Shown: one piece after another, positions 55,825-64,000 of the stretch
Numbering within the stretch: the stretch's first letter is position 1
Layout of the letters: each line of letters opens with the position of its first letter
Origin: Candidatus Ruthturnera sp. Tsphm01
Lineage (GTDB): Bacteria > Pseudomonadota > Gammaproteobacteria > PS1 > Pseudothioglobaceae
NCBI GenBank assembly: GCA_030142985.1
Contig: CP125320.1
Location: 873,639-937,638 of the forward strand
Direction of reading: 5' to 3'
Length of the DNA stretch: 64,000 bases
Program-made: the position numbers and the translations under genes
Notes under the pieces: generated by a model
Told to the model about the DNA's origin: nothing
Databases searched by the model: none
Seen by the model: the letters and a program-made list of their open reading frames with translations, nothing else

Positions 55825-57091
55825 GAGACCATTGCGTAATTCATAATTTCCCATCCTAATTTCAACTTTTACAATTTTTCAAAAATATTTTCAAAATTTT
55901 CCCTATTTTTCTATAAAAACCTAAAAAACATCTTGCTTATCTGAGTTTTCATCGCCACATTTCTCTATTTTTACCCTTTTGCTACTCATTGGACGCAACA
56001 ATCCTGCAAGTCTCGCATCTGTTTAAAAATGTTCATTCCAGTTTTAAGGTTGTGACTCATGGCAATTAGTTGCGCTCTGGTTTTGTTTCTTTCTAGTCCA
56101 AGGTATCTTGCCTTGGCTAATCCGTGATGAAGCTTAAGTAGTCCAAAAGTGCGCTCAACAATATAGCGAATGGATGAGCGTTGTTTATTCTCTTGTTTCT
56201 GTTGCTTGGTTAAAGGCTTGTTTCTGTAGGCACGGTGCAATATTTTATTATTTTCTTTGCCTAGTTTTTCATCATTGTTTTTATTGGCATAAGCGCTATC
56301 AGCATAGACTTGTCCACATGTTTTTATTTTACTGTTAGTGCGTTCTACCTCTAATAATTTATCAAACTCTTGTGAGTCGTGTACATTACCTGGAGTGTAA
56401 GTCATTTTCTTAACAAAACCATCTTCATCGGTATTGGCGTGCATCTTAAAACCATAGGTGGTTTTACGTTTGCCATCGGCTGCTATTTTGACATTGTATT
56501 TTGCCTCTTTGTCTTGAGTGTTGTTGCCATCCTTGCCTTTACGCTTGCGTGATTGTTTGGCTTCTATAACGGTGGCATCAATGATGTTGATTGAACCCAA
56601 GGAAACAATGATTGAATTTTGTTCAAGATGGGTATTGATTTGCTCTAGTAGAGGCGCTAGTAATTTCTCGGTGCTGAGTAGTTGCCTGAAACGCCAAATG
56701 CTAGAATGATCAGGCACATTTTCAGACAAAGACAAATCAATAAAACGTCTGAACATTAAATCTCTGGCAATTTGCTTTTCTAGCGCCTCATCACTTAGAC
56801 CGTACCAAGCTTGAAGGATTAGGATTTTAAACATTATCAGTGGCGGATAACTGGGTGCACCCCTAATAGAAGAATACAAGTTCGAAAGTGTTTGTTCTAT
56901 CTCGTTCCAGTTGATGATGTTGTGTACATCATCAAGTTCTGATAGGGATTTGATGATCTACAACAAGAGAATCTGCAAATGAGTTTTGTTGGGTGTTTTT
57001 CCAAGACATTTTTGATATTTTTAAAGTTGTTTTTGGGTGGGTGTTATTTTACTAGATTGTTGGGTTTTTAGTTGATTTATGCAAAGGTCTC
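55825..57091 (-). mobile_element. IS5-family element, copy 3
   Basis: A 1267-bp copy with ends GAGACCATTGCGTAA and GAGACCTTTGCATAA (reverse complement), flanked by ATTGA at 55820-55824 and 57092-57096. It interrupts the Dph6-like gene. Confidence 0.95.
55986..57009 (-). pseudogene. IS5-family transposase with single-base frameshift
   Basis: Start at 57009. The same one-base insertion as in copy 2 (GATCATCAAATCC) shifts the frame after about 19 codons. The remaining 297-codon frame (55986-56879) is otherwise intact with IDATVIEAK, YADSAY and ERTFG. It carries neither the nonsense codon of copy 2 nor the 75-bp deletion of copy 1. Confidence 0.92.
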
Positions 57092-57447
57092 ATTGAATTA
57101 TTAAAACAGCAATCCAGGCAAATCGACTTGCCACTTTCCTTGCTAGGGAAATCAAACCAAAAAACTCTTTAATATCCTTATTGGTATTGGCATTAAAACT
57201 AAAATAACTTGCATTGACCCTAAACAACTATCCAGTGATTTTGCAGGGTATGGTTTTAATAAAATGCTATTAAATGCATTACCAGCCAAGGTAGGCCCTT
57301 GTGGAGAAAATGGCGAGTTTCATGCTTTTGTATACCAATCGCCAAATTTTACAAAACCAATCAGCCTAAAACAGGGAAAAACTGTAGAACGCGATGATTT
57401 TGTCTTTACCGATTGGTTATAATAAAAAAACATTTACTGGGTTTAAT

Positions 57448-58011
57448 ATGACAAATAAAATCAACAAAACAATTGCCATATTTATCATGCTTATCTTAAT
57501 GATTGCTACTCGTGGCCATGCCAATTGGTTGTCATCAGTTATACATTTACCTGACTTTACCATTCCTGCTTTGTTTATAGCAGGTGTTTATTTCCGTGCA
57601 TTTTGGGTGGCAATGGTGATTATTATTAGTGCTATTGCTATTGACAATTATGCAATCGTACATGAAGGTATAAGTGCAAATTGTATTACCCCTGCTTATA
57701 GTATTTTACCACTGACTTATTATGGTGTTTTTTGGGCGGGTAAATATTTAACAACACTTAAAATTGATCGTCACATTATCGAAAATGCAGCCATCATCAT
57801 CACCGCTTCGACTGCTCAGTGGTTTATTGCTACTATTAGTTATTTTTCTTGGACGACTTCATCGTGGAGCAAATTTGGCACTTATGCTTTGCATTGGTCA
57901 ATGGCAGAAATCCCACTAGTGTTATATTGGATGGTGGCAATTTTAATTGTCTTTACCTTTAACCGTCATTATTCAGTTATTTATTATTTCTCAACCAAAA
58001 AACATCACTAA
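57448..58011 (+). CDS. btuM: BtuM-family cobalamin transporter (solitary ECF S component)
   Basis: A 187-residue membrane protein with about six hydrophobic segments. Its single cysteine, Cys79 in SANCITPAY, sits where BtuM of Thiobacillus denitrificans has Cys80, which ligates the cobalt of cobalamin. The context supports the call: the B12-riboswitch-controlled btuB is upstream and cobO directly downstream. BtuM proteins move cobalamin across the inner membrane, apparently without a dedicated ECF motor. No btuCDF genes are nearby. The ATG at 57448 is preferred to a longer frame overlapping the pseudogene. Confidence 0.82.
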   Translation: MTNKINKTIAIFIMLILMIATRGHANWLSSVIHLPDFTIPALFIAGVYFRAFWVAMVIIISAIAIDNYAIVHEGISANCITPAYSILPLTYYGVFWAGKYLTTLKIDRHIIENAAIIITASTAQWFIATISYFSWTTSSWSKFGTYALHWSMAEIPLVLYWMVAILIVFTFNRHYSVIYYFSTKKHH

Positions 58012-58069
58012 ATTAATACCAGAAGGGCAACATAAGAAACACCCTAAGAGTGTTTCTTATAAGGCGCGC

Positions 58070-58636
58070 ATGCAACATAAAAAATCTTACATTGATGCTC
58101 GCATAGAAAAAGCCAATATTGACAAAGGTATTATTGTCCTACTCACAGGCAATGGTAAAGGCAAATCATCATCTGCACTGGGCATGACTTGCCGTGCACT
58201 GGGTTATGGAATGAGCATTAGCATTGTCAAGTTTTTAAAAGGCATACAAGATACGGGCGAAGATATATTTCTAGCCAAACAACCCAACGTACAAACCACG
58301 TTGATGAAAACAGGATTTACTTGGGATACTCAAGACAAAGCGTTTGACACTAAAATGGCTATAAAAATATGGTCTGAAGCCGAACAATATTTAACCAATC
58401 AATCCATTGACTTGGTAGTTTTAGATGAACTTACTTACATGATTAATTATAAATATCTTGATGAGCAAAAAATTCTTGACGTTTTAGTCAATCGCCCAAA
58501 AAATCAACACGTGATTATCACAGGCAGAGCGGCCAGCCAAAATTTAATCAAACTTGCTGACACAGTGAGTGAAGTTAAAGACATTAAACACGCTTTTAGA
58601 GCAAATATTAAAGCCCAAAAAGGCGTAGATCTTTGA
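58070..58636 (+). CDS. cobO: cob(I)alamin adenosyltransferase (CobO/BtuR type)
   Basis: Makes adenosylcobalamin from ATP and reduced cobalamin. The core has the P-loop TGNGKGKSSSALGMTCRALGYG and the late block LDELTYMINYKYLD with HVIITGRAA. From the ATG at 58070 it is 188 residues, close to E. coli BtuR (196). Sequence just upstream (KSVSYKARMQHKK) still resembles relatives, so the true start may lie earlier, but no ATG is available and the only alternative is a TTG inside btuM. It completes the B12 salvage locus. Confidence 0.92.
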   Translation: MQHKKSYIDARIEKANIDKGIIVLLTGNGKGKSSSALGMTCRALGYGMSISIVKFLKGIQDTGEDIFLAKQPNVQTTLMKTGFTWDTQDKAFDTKMAIKIWSEAEQYLTNQSIDLVVLDELTYMINYKYLDEQKILDVLVNRPKNQHVIITGRAASQNLIKLADTVSEVKDIKHAFRANIKAQKGVDL

Positions 58637-58643
58637 TTAAAGT

Positions 58644-60005
58644 TTAGGTGTTTTCAATCATAAATTGTAAAGCTTGATGCAGATATTCTACTGACACAAT
58701 TTTTAGCCCTTTAAGTGCTTTTTTAGGTTCATTTCCCTTGGGTATGATTGCCACTTTAAAGCCATGTTTTTGCGCTTCTGATAAACGTTCAATGCCGTTA
58801 TAGACTGGACGCACCTCACCCGTTAAACCCACTTCACCAAAGGCAATCCAATCTTTAGGAATGACCCTATCCCGTAGGCTAGACATAATCGCCAACATAA
58901 CCACCAAATCTGATGCGGTTTCATTCATCTTAATACCACCAACCACATTAACAAACACATCTTGGTCATGGGTTGTAATTCCACCATGCTTGTGCAATAT
59001 TGCAAGTTGTAAAGCCAAACGGTTTTGCTCCAAACCAACGCACACACGCTTAGGGTTGCCACTAGCAACATCTACCAATGCTTGCACTTCAATCATCAAT
59101 GGTCGAGTTGCCTCACGTGTTACCATTACCATAGAGCCTGGTGAAGGCTTGGCTGAGTTTGATAAAAATATTGCCGATGGGTTCTCAACCTGTTGCAAAC
59201 CCGCTTCACTCATCACAAAAATACTAATTTCATTCACCGTACCAAAGCGGTTTTTTACCGCGCGGACAATGCGATAACGTCCACCTGCATCCCCTTCAAA
59301 ATACAGTACTGTGTCTACCATATGCTCAAGAATTCTTGGACCTGCTAACGCACCATCTTTGGTGACATGTCCAATCATTAAAAGAATGGTGTTGGTTTGC
59401 TTGGCAAATTGAGTCAGTTGCGCAGCACAATCACGCACTTGTGTTACCGAGCCTGGTACAGAAGTAGAACCGTCCGTTACCATGGTTTGAATAGAATCAA
59501 TCACAATAACTTTGGGCTGCACTGCTTTGGTAAGTTTGATGATTTTTTCCAAGTGCGTTTCACTTAGCAAAAAAATGTCTTCTTTAATACCAAGACGCAA
59601 CGCTCTATCGCTGATTTGGTCAGCCGACTCCTCACCACTCACATACAAAGTTGTGTACTTTTGATTAATTTTAGCAAGCGCTTGCAAAATCAAAGTTGAT
59701 TTACCAATACCAGGGTCGCCACCAATCAACACCACCGAGCCATCAACCAAGCCACCACCTAAAGTACGATTAAGTTCACTTAGACCCGTTGAAAGCCTAA
59801 CCTTGTTTTCTGATTTGATGTTAGATAAATTTTGAACTTTAGAGGCAGGAAGGTCTTGCAAAATTGTGGATTTTGATGGCGCAGTTTGTAGCGACACAAT
59901 TTCTTCTAATGTATTCCAAGATTTACAATCTAGGCACTGTCCTGCCCATTGATGATGCGAAGAACCGCATTCACGGCAGACGAATTCAACTTTTGTTTTT
60001 GCCAT
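58644..60005 (-). CDS. radA: DNA repair protein RadA
   Basis: RecA-related branch-migration helicase of 453 residues. It has an N-terminal zinc finger CRECGSSHHQWAGQCLDC, Walker A GGDPGIGKSTL, the RadA-specific KNRFG motif (AVKNRFGTVNE) and a C-terminal Lon-like domain (GLTGEVRPVYNGIERLSEA). Its ATG overlaps by one base the stop of the broken tesA-like gene. Convergent with cobO. Confidence 0.97.
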   Translation of the reverse strand: MAKTKVEFVCRECGSSHHQWAGQCLDCKSWNTLEEIVSLQTAPSKSTILQDLPASKVQNLSNIKSENKVRLSTGLSELNRTLGGGLVDGSVVLIGGDPGIGKSTLILQALAKINQKYTTLYVSGEESADQISDRALRLGIKEDIFLLSETHLEKIIKLTKAVQPKVIVIDSIQTMVTDGSTSVPGSVTQVRDCAAQLTQFAKQTNTILLMIGHVTKDGALAGPRILEHMVDTVLYFEGDAGGRYRIVRAVKNRFGTVNEISIFVMSEAGLQQVENPSAIFLSNSAKPSPGSMVMVTREATRPLMIEVQALVDVASGNPKRVCVGLEQNRLALQLAILHKHGGITTHDQDVFVNVVGGIKMNETASDLVVMLAIMSSLRDRVIPKDWIAFGEVGLTGEVRPVYNGIERLSEAQKHGFKVAIIPKGNEPKKALKGLKIVSVEYLHQALQFMIENT

Positions 60006-60428
60006 TACTTTAACGTACCTTTGTCAAGTAACAATTGATAAATCTGTTGTGCCATTAGTTGATAGCCTAATTGATTAGTATCGCTGGAAAAGCCGTCAAG
60101 TTGATGAAAGATGGTGTTTTGGTGGTTATTCATAATAATGCAAAGTCTCCATTAATGAAGGTTGATGCTTCACCAAAACTTTACCTAAGCGTCTTAATCC
60201 TCCTTGCGTTGTTTCGCTAGACACACCTGTATTAATAACTTTATGATGGGTTAATTTTGATAGAATTATGGGATAACTGTTATTTTTACTAATACCTTGA
60301 CCAAAAGTCAAACTATCGCCCAGCGCTAAAATAATACCTTGAGGTGATATTAAACTCAGAGGCTTTTCACTACAAGCGCCTAATAACAAGGTTAATAATA
60401 AAAAACACAGACTTAAAAAATAACGCAT
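60005..60428 (-). pseudogene. TesA/GDSL-type esterase lipoprotein, middle deleted
   Basis: The N-terminus is intact: lipoprotein signal with lipobox LGAC, the GDSL motif ALGDSLTFGQGISKNNSYP, and INTGVSSETTQGGLRRL. After KHQPSL the frame runs into unrelated METLHYYE and a stop. About 30 bases on, a frame typical of the family C-terminus follows (DTNQLGYQLMAQQIYQLL, ending GTLK at 60005). The oxyanion Asn block is missing, so roughly 80-100 residues were deleted. The deletion joint contains GGAGACTTTGCATTATTATG, close to the end of the local IS5-family element. Confidence 0.8.
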
Positions 60429-60431
60429 AAA

Positions 60432-60881
60432 TTATCTCATTAATCTATCAATCTCTTTCTTAAATGCCTCAATATCTTGAAACTGACGATAAACCGACGC
60501 AAAACGAATATATGCCACCTCATCTAACTCTTTAAGCTCTTCCATTACCCACTCGCCAATCTTAGCACAGGGTACTTCACGGTCAGCTTGAGTCATTAAT
60601 TTGCGCTCAATACGCACAATGGATGTTTCAATTTGCGAAGTTTTAACAGGGCGTTTTTCTAAAGCTTTTAACAAGCCAAAACGTAGTTTGTCTTCATCAA
60701 AAGCCTCTCTAGAATCATCACTTTTAATCAAGCGTGGTAAATTAAGGTCAACCGTCTCACGCGTTGAATAACGCTCACCACAAGAAGTACACTCACGACG
60801 GCGACGTACTTGAGAACCATCATCAATTAAACGCGTGTCTAATACTTTAGTATCATCAGATTGGCAAAATGGACAACGCAT
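60432..60881 (-). CDS. nrdR: transcriptional repressor NrdR
   Basis: Regulates ribonucleotide reductase genes in response to ATP/dATP. It is 149 residues, with an N-terminal zinc ribbon (MRCPFCQSDDTKVLDTR, RRRRECTSCGERYSTRE) and an ATP-cone domain (KSDDSREAFDEDKLRFGLLKALEKRPV). It follows glyA by 11 bases, the common glyA-nrdR arrangement. Confidence 0.98.
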   Translation of the reverse strand: MRCPFCQSDDTKVLDTRLIDDGSQVRRRRECTSCGERYSTRETVDLNLPRLIKSDDSREAFDEDKLRFGLLKALEKRPVKTSQIETSIVRIERKLMTQADREVPCAKIGEWVMEELKELDEVAYIRFASVYRQFQDIEAFKKEIDRLMR

Positions 60882-60892
60882 ATAGACTTAAT

Positions 60893-62146
60893 CTAGTTAT
60901 AAACTGGGTACTTAACACAAAGGCTAGTAACTTTTTCTCTAACCTTATCAATCACAGCCTCATTCTCTAAATCATCACAAATATCACACATCCACGTGGC
61001 TAAATCAGCACAATCAGCTTCATTAAAACCACGCGTTGTCACCGCTGGCGTGCCCACGCGGATACCACTGGTCACAAAAGGAGTCTGCGGATCATTAGGC
61101 ACAGTATTCATATTAACCGTAATGTGCGCACTACCTAAGGCAGCATCTACAGCTTTACCTGTTAACCCCTGGTCAATAAAACTTACTAAAAATAAATGGT
61201 CATCCGTACCACCTGATACCACATCAAAACCGCGCTCAATAAATGTATTGGCCATCACTTGTGCATTAATCTTTACTTGCTTTTGATAAACCTTATATTC
61301 ATCACTCATTGCCTCTTTAAAACTCACCGCCTTAGCGGCAATAATATGCATCAGTGGTCCACCTTGAATCCCAGGAAAAATAGCAGAATTAAGTTTCTTT
61401 TCAATGTCTTTATTGGCTTTAGCTAAAATTAAACCGCCACGAGGGCCGCGAAGTGTTTTATGCGTGGTTGTTGTAGTTACATCTGCAATTGCCACTGGCG
61501 ATGGGTACTCACCCGTTGCCACCAAACCCGCAACATGCGCCATATCAACCATTAAATAAACGCCAACAGCATCTGCAATTTCTCTAAAACGCTGCCAATC
61601 AACCACACGCGAATACGCCGAAAAACCAGCAATAATCATTTTAGGCTTATGTTCCTTTGTTAAAGCCTCAACTTGTTCATAATCAATCTCACCTGTTTTT
61701 TCATTCAAGCCATATTGAATGGCATTAAAATTTTTACCCGAGAACGAAGGTGCAGCACCATGCGTTAAATGCCCGCCATGGGCTAAACTCATGCCTAAAA
61801 TTGTATCTCCAGGCACTAACAATGCCTGAAAAACCGCAGCATTTGCTTGAGAACCAGAATGTGGCTGAACATTTGCATAATCTGCACCAAATAATGCTTT
61901 AGCACGGTCAATCGCTAATTGTTCAATTGTATCAACATGCTCACAACCCCCATAATAACGCTTCTTAGGATAGCCTTCAGCATACTTATTCGTCAATTGC
62001 GAGCCTTGCGCCTCCATCACTATAGGTGAGGTGTAGTTTTCACTGGCAATTAATTCAATATGCGCCTCTTGGCGAGTTTCTTCTAGTGTAATTGCCTGAT
62101 GGATTTCAGGATCTACTTTAGCCAACGTTTGAGATTTGTCGAACAT
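60893..62146 (-). CDS. glyA: serine hydroxymethyltransferase
   Basis: Converts serine and tetrahydrofolate to glycine and methylene-THF. It is 417 residues, as in E. coli. The PLP lysine is in [45 protein letters not shown] and [15 protein letters not shown] are conserved. A GAGGAAAA Shine-Dalgarno precedes the ATG. Upstream is a GTTTAAA/TTTAAAC dyad. Confidence 0.98.
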   Translation of the reverse strand: MFDKSQTLAKVDPEIHQAITLEETRQEAHIELIASENYTSPIVMEAQGSQLTNKYAEGYPKKRYYGGCEHVDTIEQLAIDRAKALFGADYANVQPHSGSQANAAVFQALLVPGDTILGMSLAHGGHLTHGAAPSFSGKNFNAIQYGLNEKTGEIDYEQVEALTKEHKPKMIIAGFSAYSRVVDWQRFREIADAVGVYLMVDMAHVAGLVATGEYPSPVAIADVTTTTTHKTLRGPRGGLILAKANKDIEKKLNSAIFPGIQGGPLMHIIAAKAVSFKEAMSDEYKVYQKQVKINAQVMANTFIERGFDVVSGGTDDHLFLVSFIDQGLTGKAVDAALGSAHITVNMNTVPNDPQTPFVTSGIRVGTPAVTTRGFNEADCADLATWMCDICDDLENEAVIDKVREKVTSLCVKYPVYN

Positions 62147-62454
62147 GGTTTTCCTCGCAATATAATGTTTAAAATTTAAACGTTATTTTAACGCACAAAC
62201 ACAAATAAAGAATAAGTTATCATCCTTTTTTCAAGTATTTACTTTCACTATATTAAGAGGTGTTTTTTTACATTTAGCCAAACGATTTAATTTTTTCCTC
62301 ACAAAGTTGCTTAATTAAAGTTTGCAAGTAAAAGGCATAATTTTCGATATTCACAAAAAAGGAAATTCAATCAAGCATTCAGGCAATAGAACCATTGTCA
62401 ATGGCGTACAGTTACATAATGATTTCGAAGTGTTGGAAGAGTTTTTAATACATT

Positions 62455-63720
62455 GAGACCTTTGAATAATTCATAATTCCCCATCCTAATTTCAACTTTT
62501 ACAATTTTTCAAAAATATTTTCAAAATTTTCCCTATTTTTCTATAAAAACCTAAAAAACATCTTGCTTATCTGAGTTTTCATCGCCACATTTTTCTATTT
62601 TTACCCTTTTGCCACTCATTGGACGCAACAATCCTGTAAGTCTCGCATCTGTTTAAAAATGCTCATTCCAGTTTTAAGGTTGTGACTCATGGCAATTAGT
62701 TGCGCTCTGGTTTTGTTTCTTTCTAGTCCAAGATATCTTGCCTTGGCTAATCCGTGATGAAGCTTAAGTAGTCCAAAAGTGCGCTCAACAATATAGCGAA
62801 TGGATGAGCGTTGTTTATTCTCTTGTTTCTGTTGCTTGGTTAAAGGCTTGTTTCTGTAGGCACGGTGCAATATTTTATTATTTTCTTTGCCTAGTTTTTC
62901 ATCATTGTTTTTATTGGCATAAGCGCTATCAGCATAGACTTGTCCACATGTTTTTATTTTACTGTTAGTGCGTTCTACCTCTAATAATTTATCAAACTCT
63001 TGTGAGTCGTGTACATTACCTGGAGTGTAAGTCATTTTCTTAACAAAACCATCTTCATCGGTATTGGCGTGCATTTTAAAACCATAGGTGGTTTTACGTT
63101 TGCCATCGGCTGCTATTTTGACATTGTATTTTGCCTCTTTGTCTTGAGTGTTGTTGCCATCCTTGCCTTTACGCTTGCGTGATTGTTTGGCTTCTATAAC
63201 GGTGGCATCAATGATGTTGATTGAACCCAAGGAAACAATGATTGAATTTTGTTCAAGATGGGTATTGATTTGCTCTAGTAGAGGCGCTAGTAATTTCTCG
63301 GTGCTGAGTAGTTGTCTAAAACGCCAAATGCTGGAATGGTCTGGCACATTCTCAGATAGGGATAAATCAATAAAACGTCTGAACATTAAATCTCTGGCAA
63401 TTTGCTTTTCTAGCGCCTCATCATTTAGACCGTACCAAGCTTGAAGGATTAGGATTTTAAACATTATCAGTGGCGGATAACTGGGTGCACCCCTAATAGA
63501 AGAATACAAGTTCGAAAGTGTTTGTTCTATCTCGTTCCAGTTGATGATGTTGTGTACATCATCAAGTTCTGATAGGGATTTGTGATCTACAACAAGAGAA
63601 TCTGCAAATGAGTTTTGTTGGGTGTTTTTCCAAGACATTTTTGATATTTTTAAAGTTGTTTTTAGATGGGTGTTATTTTACTAGATTGTTGGGTTTTTAG
63701 TTGATTTATGCAAAGGTCTC
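62455..63720 (-). mobile_element. IS5-family element, copy 4 (intact)
   Basis: A 1266-bp copy flanked by ACATT at 62450-62454 and 63721-63725. Ends are GAGACCTTTGAATAATTC and GAGACCTTTGCATAA (reverse complement). It is the only one of the four copies in this window with a full-length transposase. Confidence 0.95.
62616..63638 (-). CDS. IS5-family transposase, full length
   Basis: A 340-residue DDE transposase. The N-terminal region (SELDDVHNIINWNEIEQTLS, GAPSYPPLIMFKILILQAWYGL) is followed by the catalytic core with IDATVIEAK (first Asp), YADSAYANK (second Asp) and YIVERTFGLLKLHHG (Glu). It is the reference for the damaged copies: copy 1 lacks 25 residues, and copies 2 and 3 share a frameshift. 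Being intact, it could mobilise the defective copies in trans. Confidence 0.93.
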   Translation of the reverse strand: MSWKNTQQNSFADSLVVDHKSLSELDDVHNIINWNEIEQTLSNLYSSIRGAPSYPPLIMFKILILQAWYGLNDEALEKQIARDLMFRRFIDLSLSENVPDHSSIWRFRQLLSTEKLLAPLLEQINTHLEQNSIIVSLGSINIIDATVIEAKQSRKRKGKDGNNTQDKEAKYNVKIAADGKRKTTYGFKMHANTDEDGFVKKMTYTPGNVHDSQEFDKLLEVERTNSKIKTCGQVYADSAYANKNNDEKLGKENNKILHRAYRNKPLTKQQKQENKQRSSIRYIVERTFGLLKLHHGLAKARYLGLERNKTRAQLIAMSHNLKTGMSIFKQMRDLQDCCVQ

Positions 63721-63754
63721 ACATTGTTTGAATGAATTGTAAGGATTTTCTTAT

Positions 63755-64000
63755 TTAATTCAAAGTTTTGTCTATAAATAATTTATCGCATCCTATAGTA
63801 TCAAGCACCTGCATCATAAATATAGCACCAAACGTCCCTCTCGCTATTTTATTGCTTATATTCTGAAGTGATTCCTCTATGCCTCTGTCGCCTAGCATTT
63901 GTGCATATCTTCATTTGATAATTCTGCCTTAGAGGGCGTAAAAAACTATCAAAACACCCATGGATGTTATCAACATGTTGCTTATAAAGCTGGATTGTCA
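63755..64000 (-). pseudogene. degraded coding sequence at the right window edge
   Basis: On the minus strand one frame reads KAELSNEDMHK and then meets a stop. The next frame continues MLGDRGIEESLQNISNKIAR, GTFGAIFMMQVLDTIG and CDKLFIDKTLN to a stop at 63755. Upstream, toward the window end, HVDNIHGCFDSFL appears in a third register. This looks like one gene carrying two small indels and running off the window. The family is not recognised. Confidence 0.4.

Larger units (their letters stand above)
55676..57422 (+). pseudogene. Dph6-like ATP pyrophosphatase (adenine nucleotide alpha-hydrolase), IS-interrupted and deleted
   Basis: The 5' part reads SSGKNSAYALYLLKQDQSIN (PP-loop SGK) and HGTRIE, but the codon before it is TAG where the family has Trp. 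IS5 copy 3 then splits the gene with ATTGA duplicated. Downstream it continues ELLKQQSRQIDLP, then loses roughly 60-70 residues with frameshifts. It resumes at KITCIDPKQLSSDFAGYGF and ends CGENGEFHAFVYQSP...FVFTDWL. The gene sits inside the cobalamin locus in the btuB-btuM gap. Confidence 0.82.
62319..63742 (+). pseudogene. C-terminal gene remnant split by IS5 copy 4
   Basis: An open stretch LQVKGIIFDIHKKGNSIKHS, then NRTIVNGVQLHNDFEVLEEF, runs into the IS at 62455. It resumes after the duplicated ACATT as HCLNEL with a stop at 63742. The sequence looks like genuine coding DNA because the frame joins perfectly when the IS and one target copy are removed. An in-frame stop at 62316 and the lack of a start show that the 5' part was already lost. 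Family not recognised. The other bases of 62147-62318 hold no gene. Confidence 0.5.

Overview
This window is a dense, AT-rich bacterial chromosome segment. Gene content and order are gammaproteobacterial: rsmH-ftsL-ftsI, rnc-era-recO-pdxJ-acpS, and serC-serA-pheA-hisC-tyrA-aroA. Three features point to a sulfur-metabolising organism: a cysteine-free DsrC/TusE-family protein, an ArsR repressor with the cysteine spacing of persulfide sensors, and periplasmic thioredoxin-like proteins. With high A+T, several insertion sequences and many broken genes, this suggests a relative of the SUP05/Thioglobus or bivalve sulfur-oxidising symbiont group. That placement is inference; no rRNA is present to confirm it.

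Layout. 1-5.9 kb: cell division (rsmH, ftsL, ftsI), dnaG, an LpxL-like acyltransferase and rpsO. 5.9-17.9 kb: a block entirely on the minus strand that reads as one redox module. It holds a pentaheme cytochrome, a Tat-exported DMSO-reductase-family molybdoenzyme, its four-cluster Fe-S subunit, a TorD chaperone, a polyferredoxin, RpoN, and a haem-binding sensor kinase with a sigma-54-dependent response regulator. Directly upstream lies a secreted protein made of strict Met-X-Gly triplets, including eleven tandem 18-residue units. 18.4-30 kb: prfB, rnhA, asnB, leuCD, ruvA, a DUF255-DsbD-like fusion and several mobile elements. 30-46.5 kb: lepA, bcp, ubiG, acpS-pdxJ-recO-era-rnc, an orphan Cas6-like protein, a double thioredoxin, thyA, lgt, tRNA-Arg, an ArsR regulator, a MlaC-like protein, ctpA and lepB. 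46.5-53.7 kb: the cysteine-free DsrC-like protein and the aromatic/serine supra-operon. 53.7-58.6 kb: a cobalamin uptake locus (riboswitch, btuB, btuM, cobO). 58.6-64 kb: radA, nrdR, glyA and decaying sequence.

Genome erosion is a theme. Four copies of one IS5-family element are present, and only the last has an intact transposase. parA is frameshifted. parB is frameshifted by a 5-bp duplication and also split by an IS. A Dph6-like ATP pyrophosphatase gene is split by an IS, and a tesA-like esterase has lost its middle. IS3- and IS1595-family remnants carry nonsense mutations.

The best candidates for something undescribed are the self-contained sigma-54/haem-kinase/molybdoenzyme module and the Met-X-Gly repeat protein beside it. 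The substrate of the enzyme and the role of the repeat protein cannot be decided from sequence alone.
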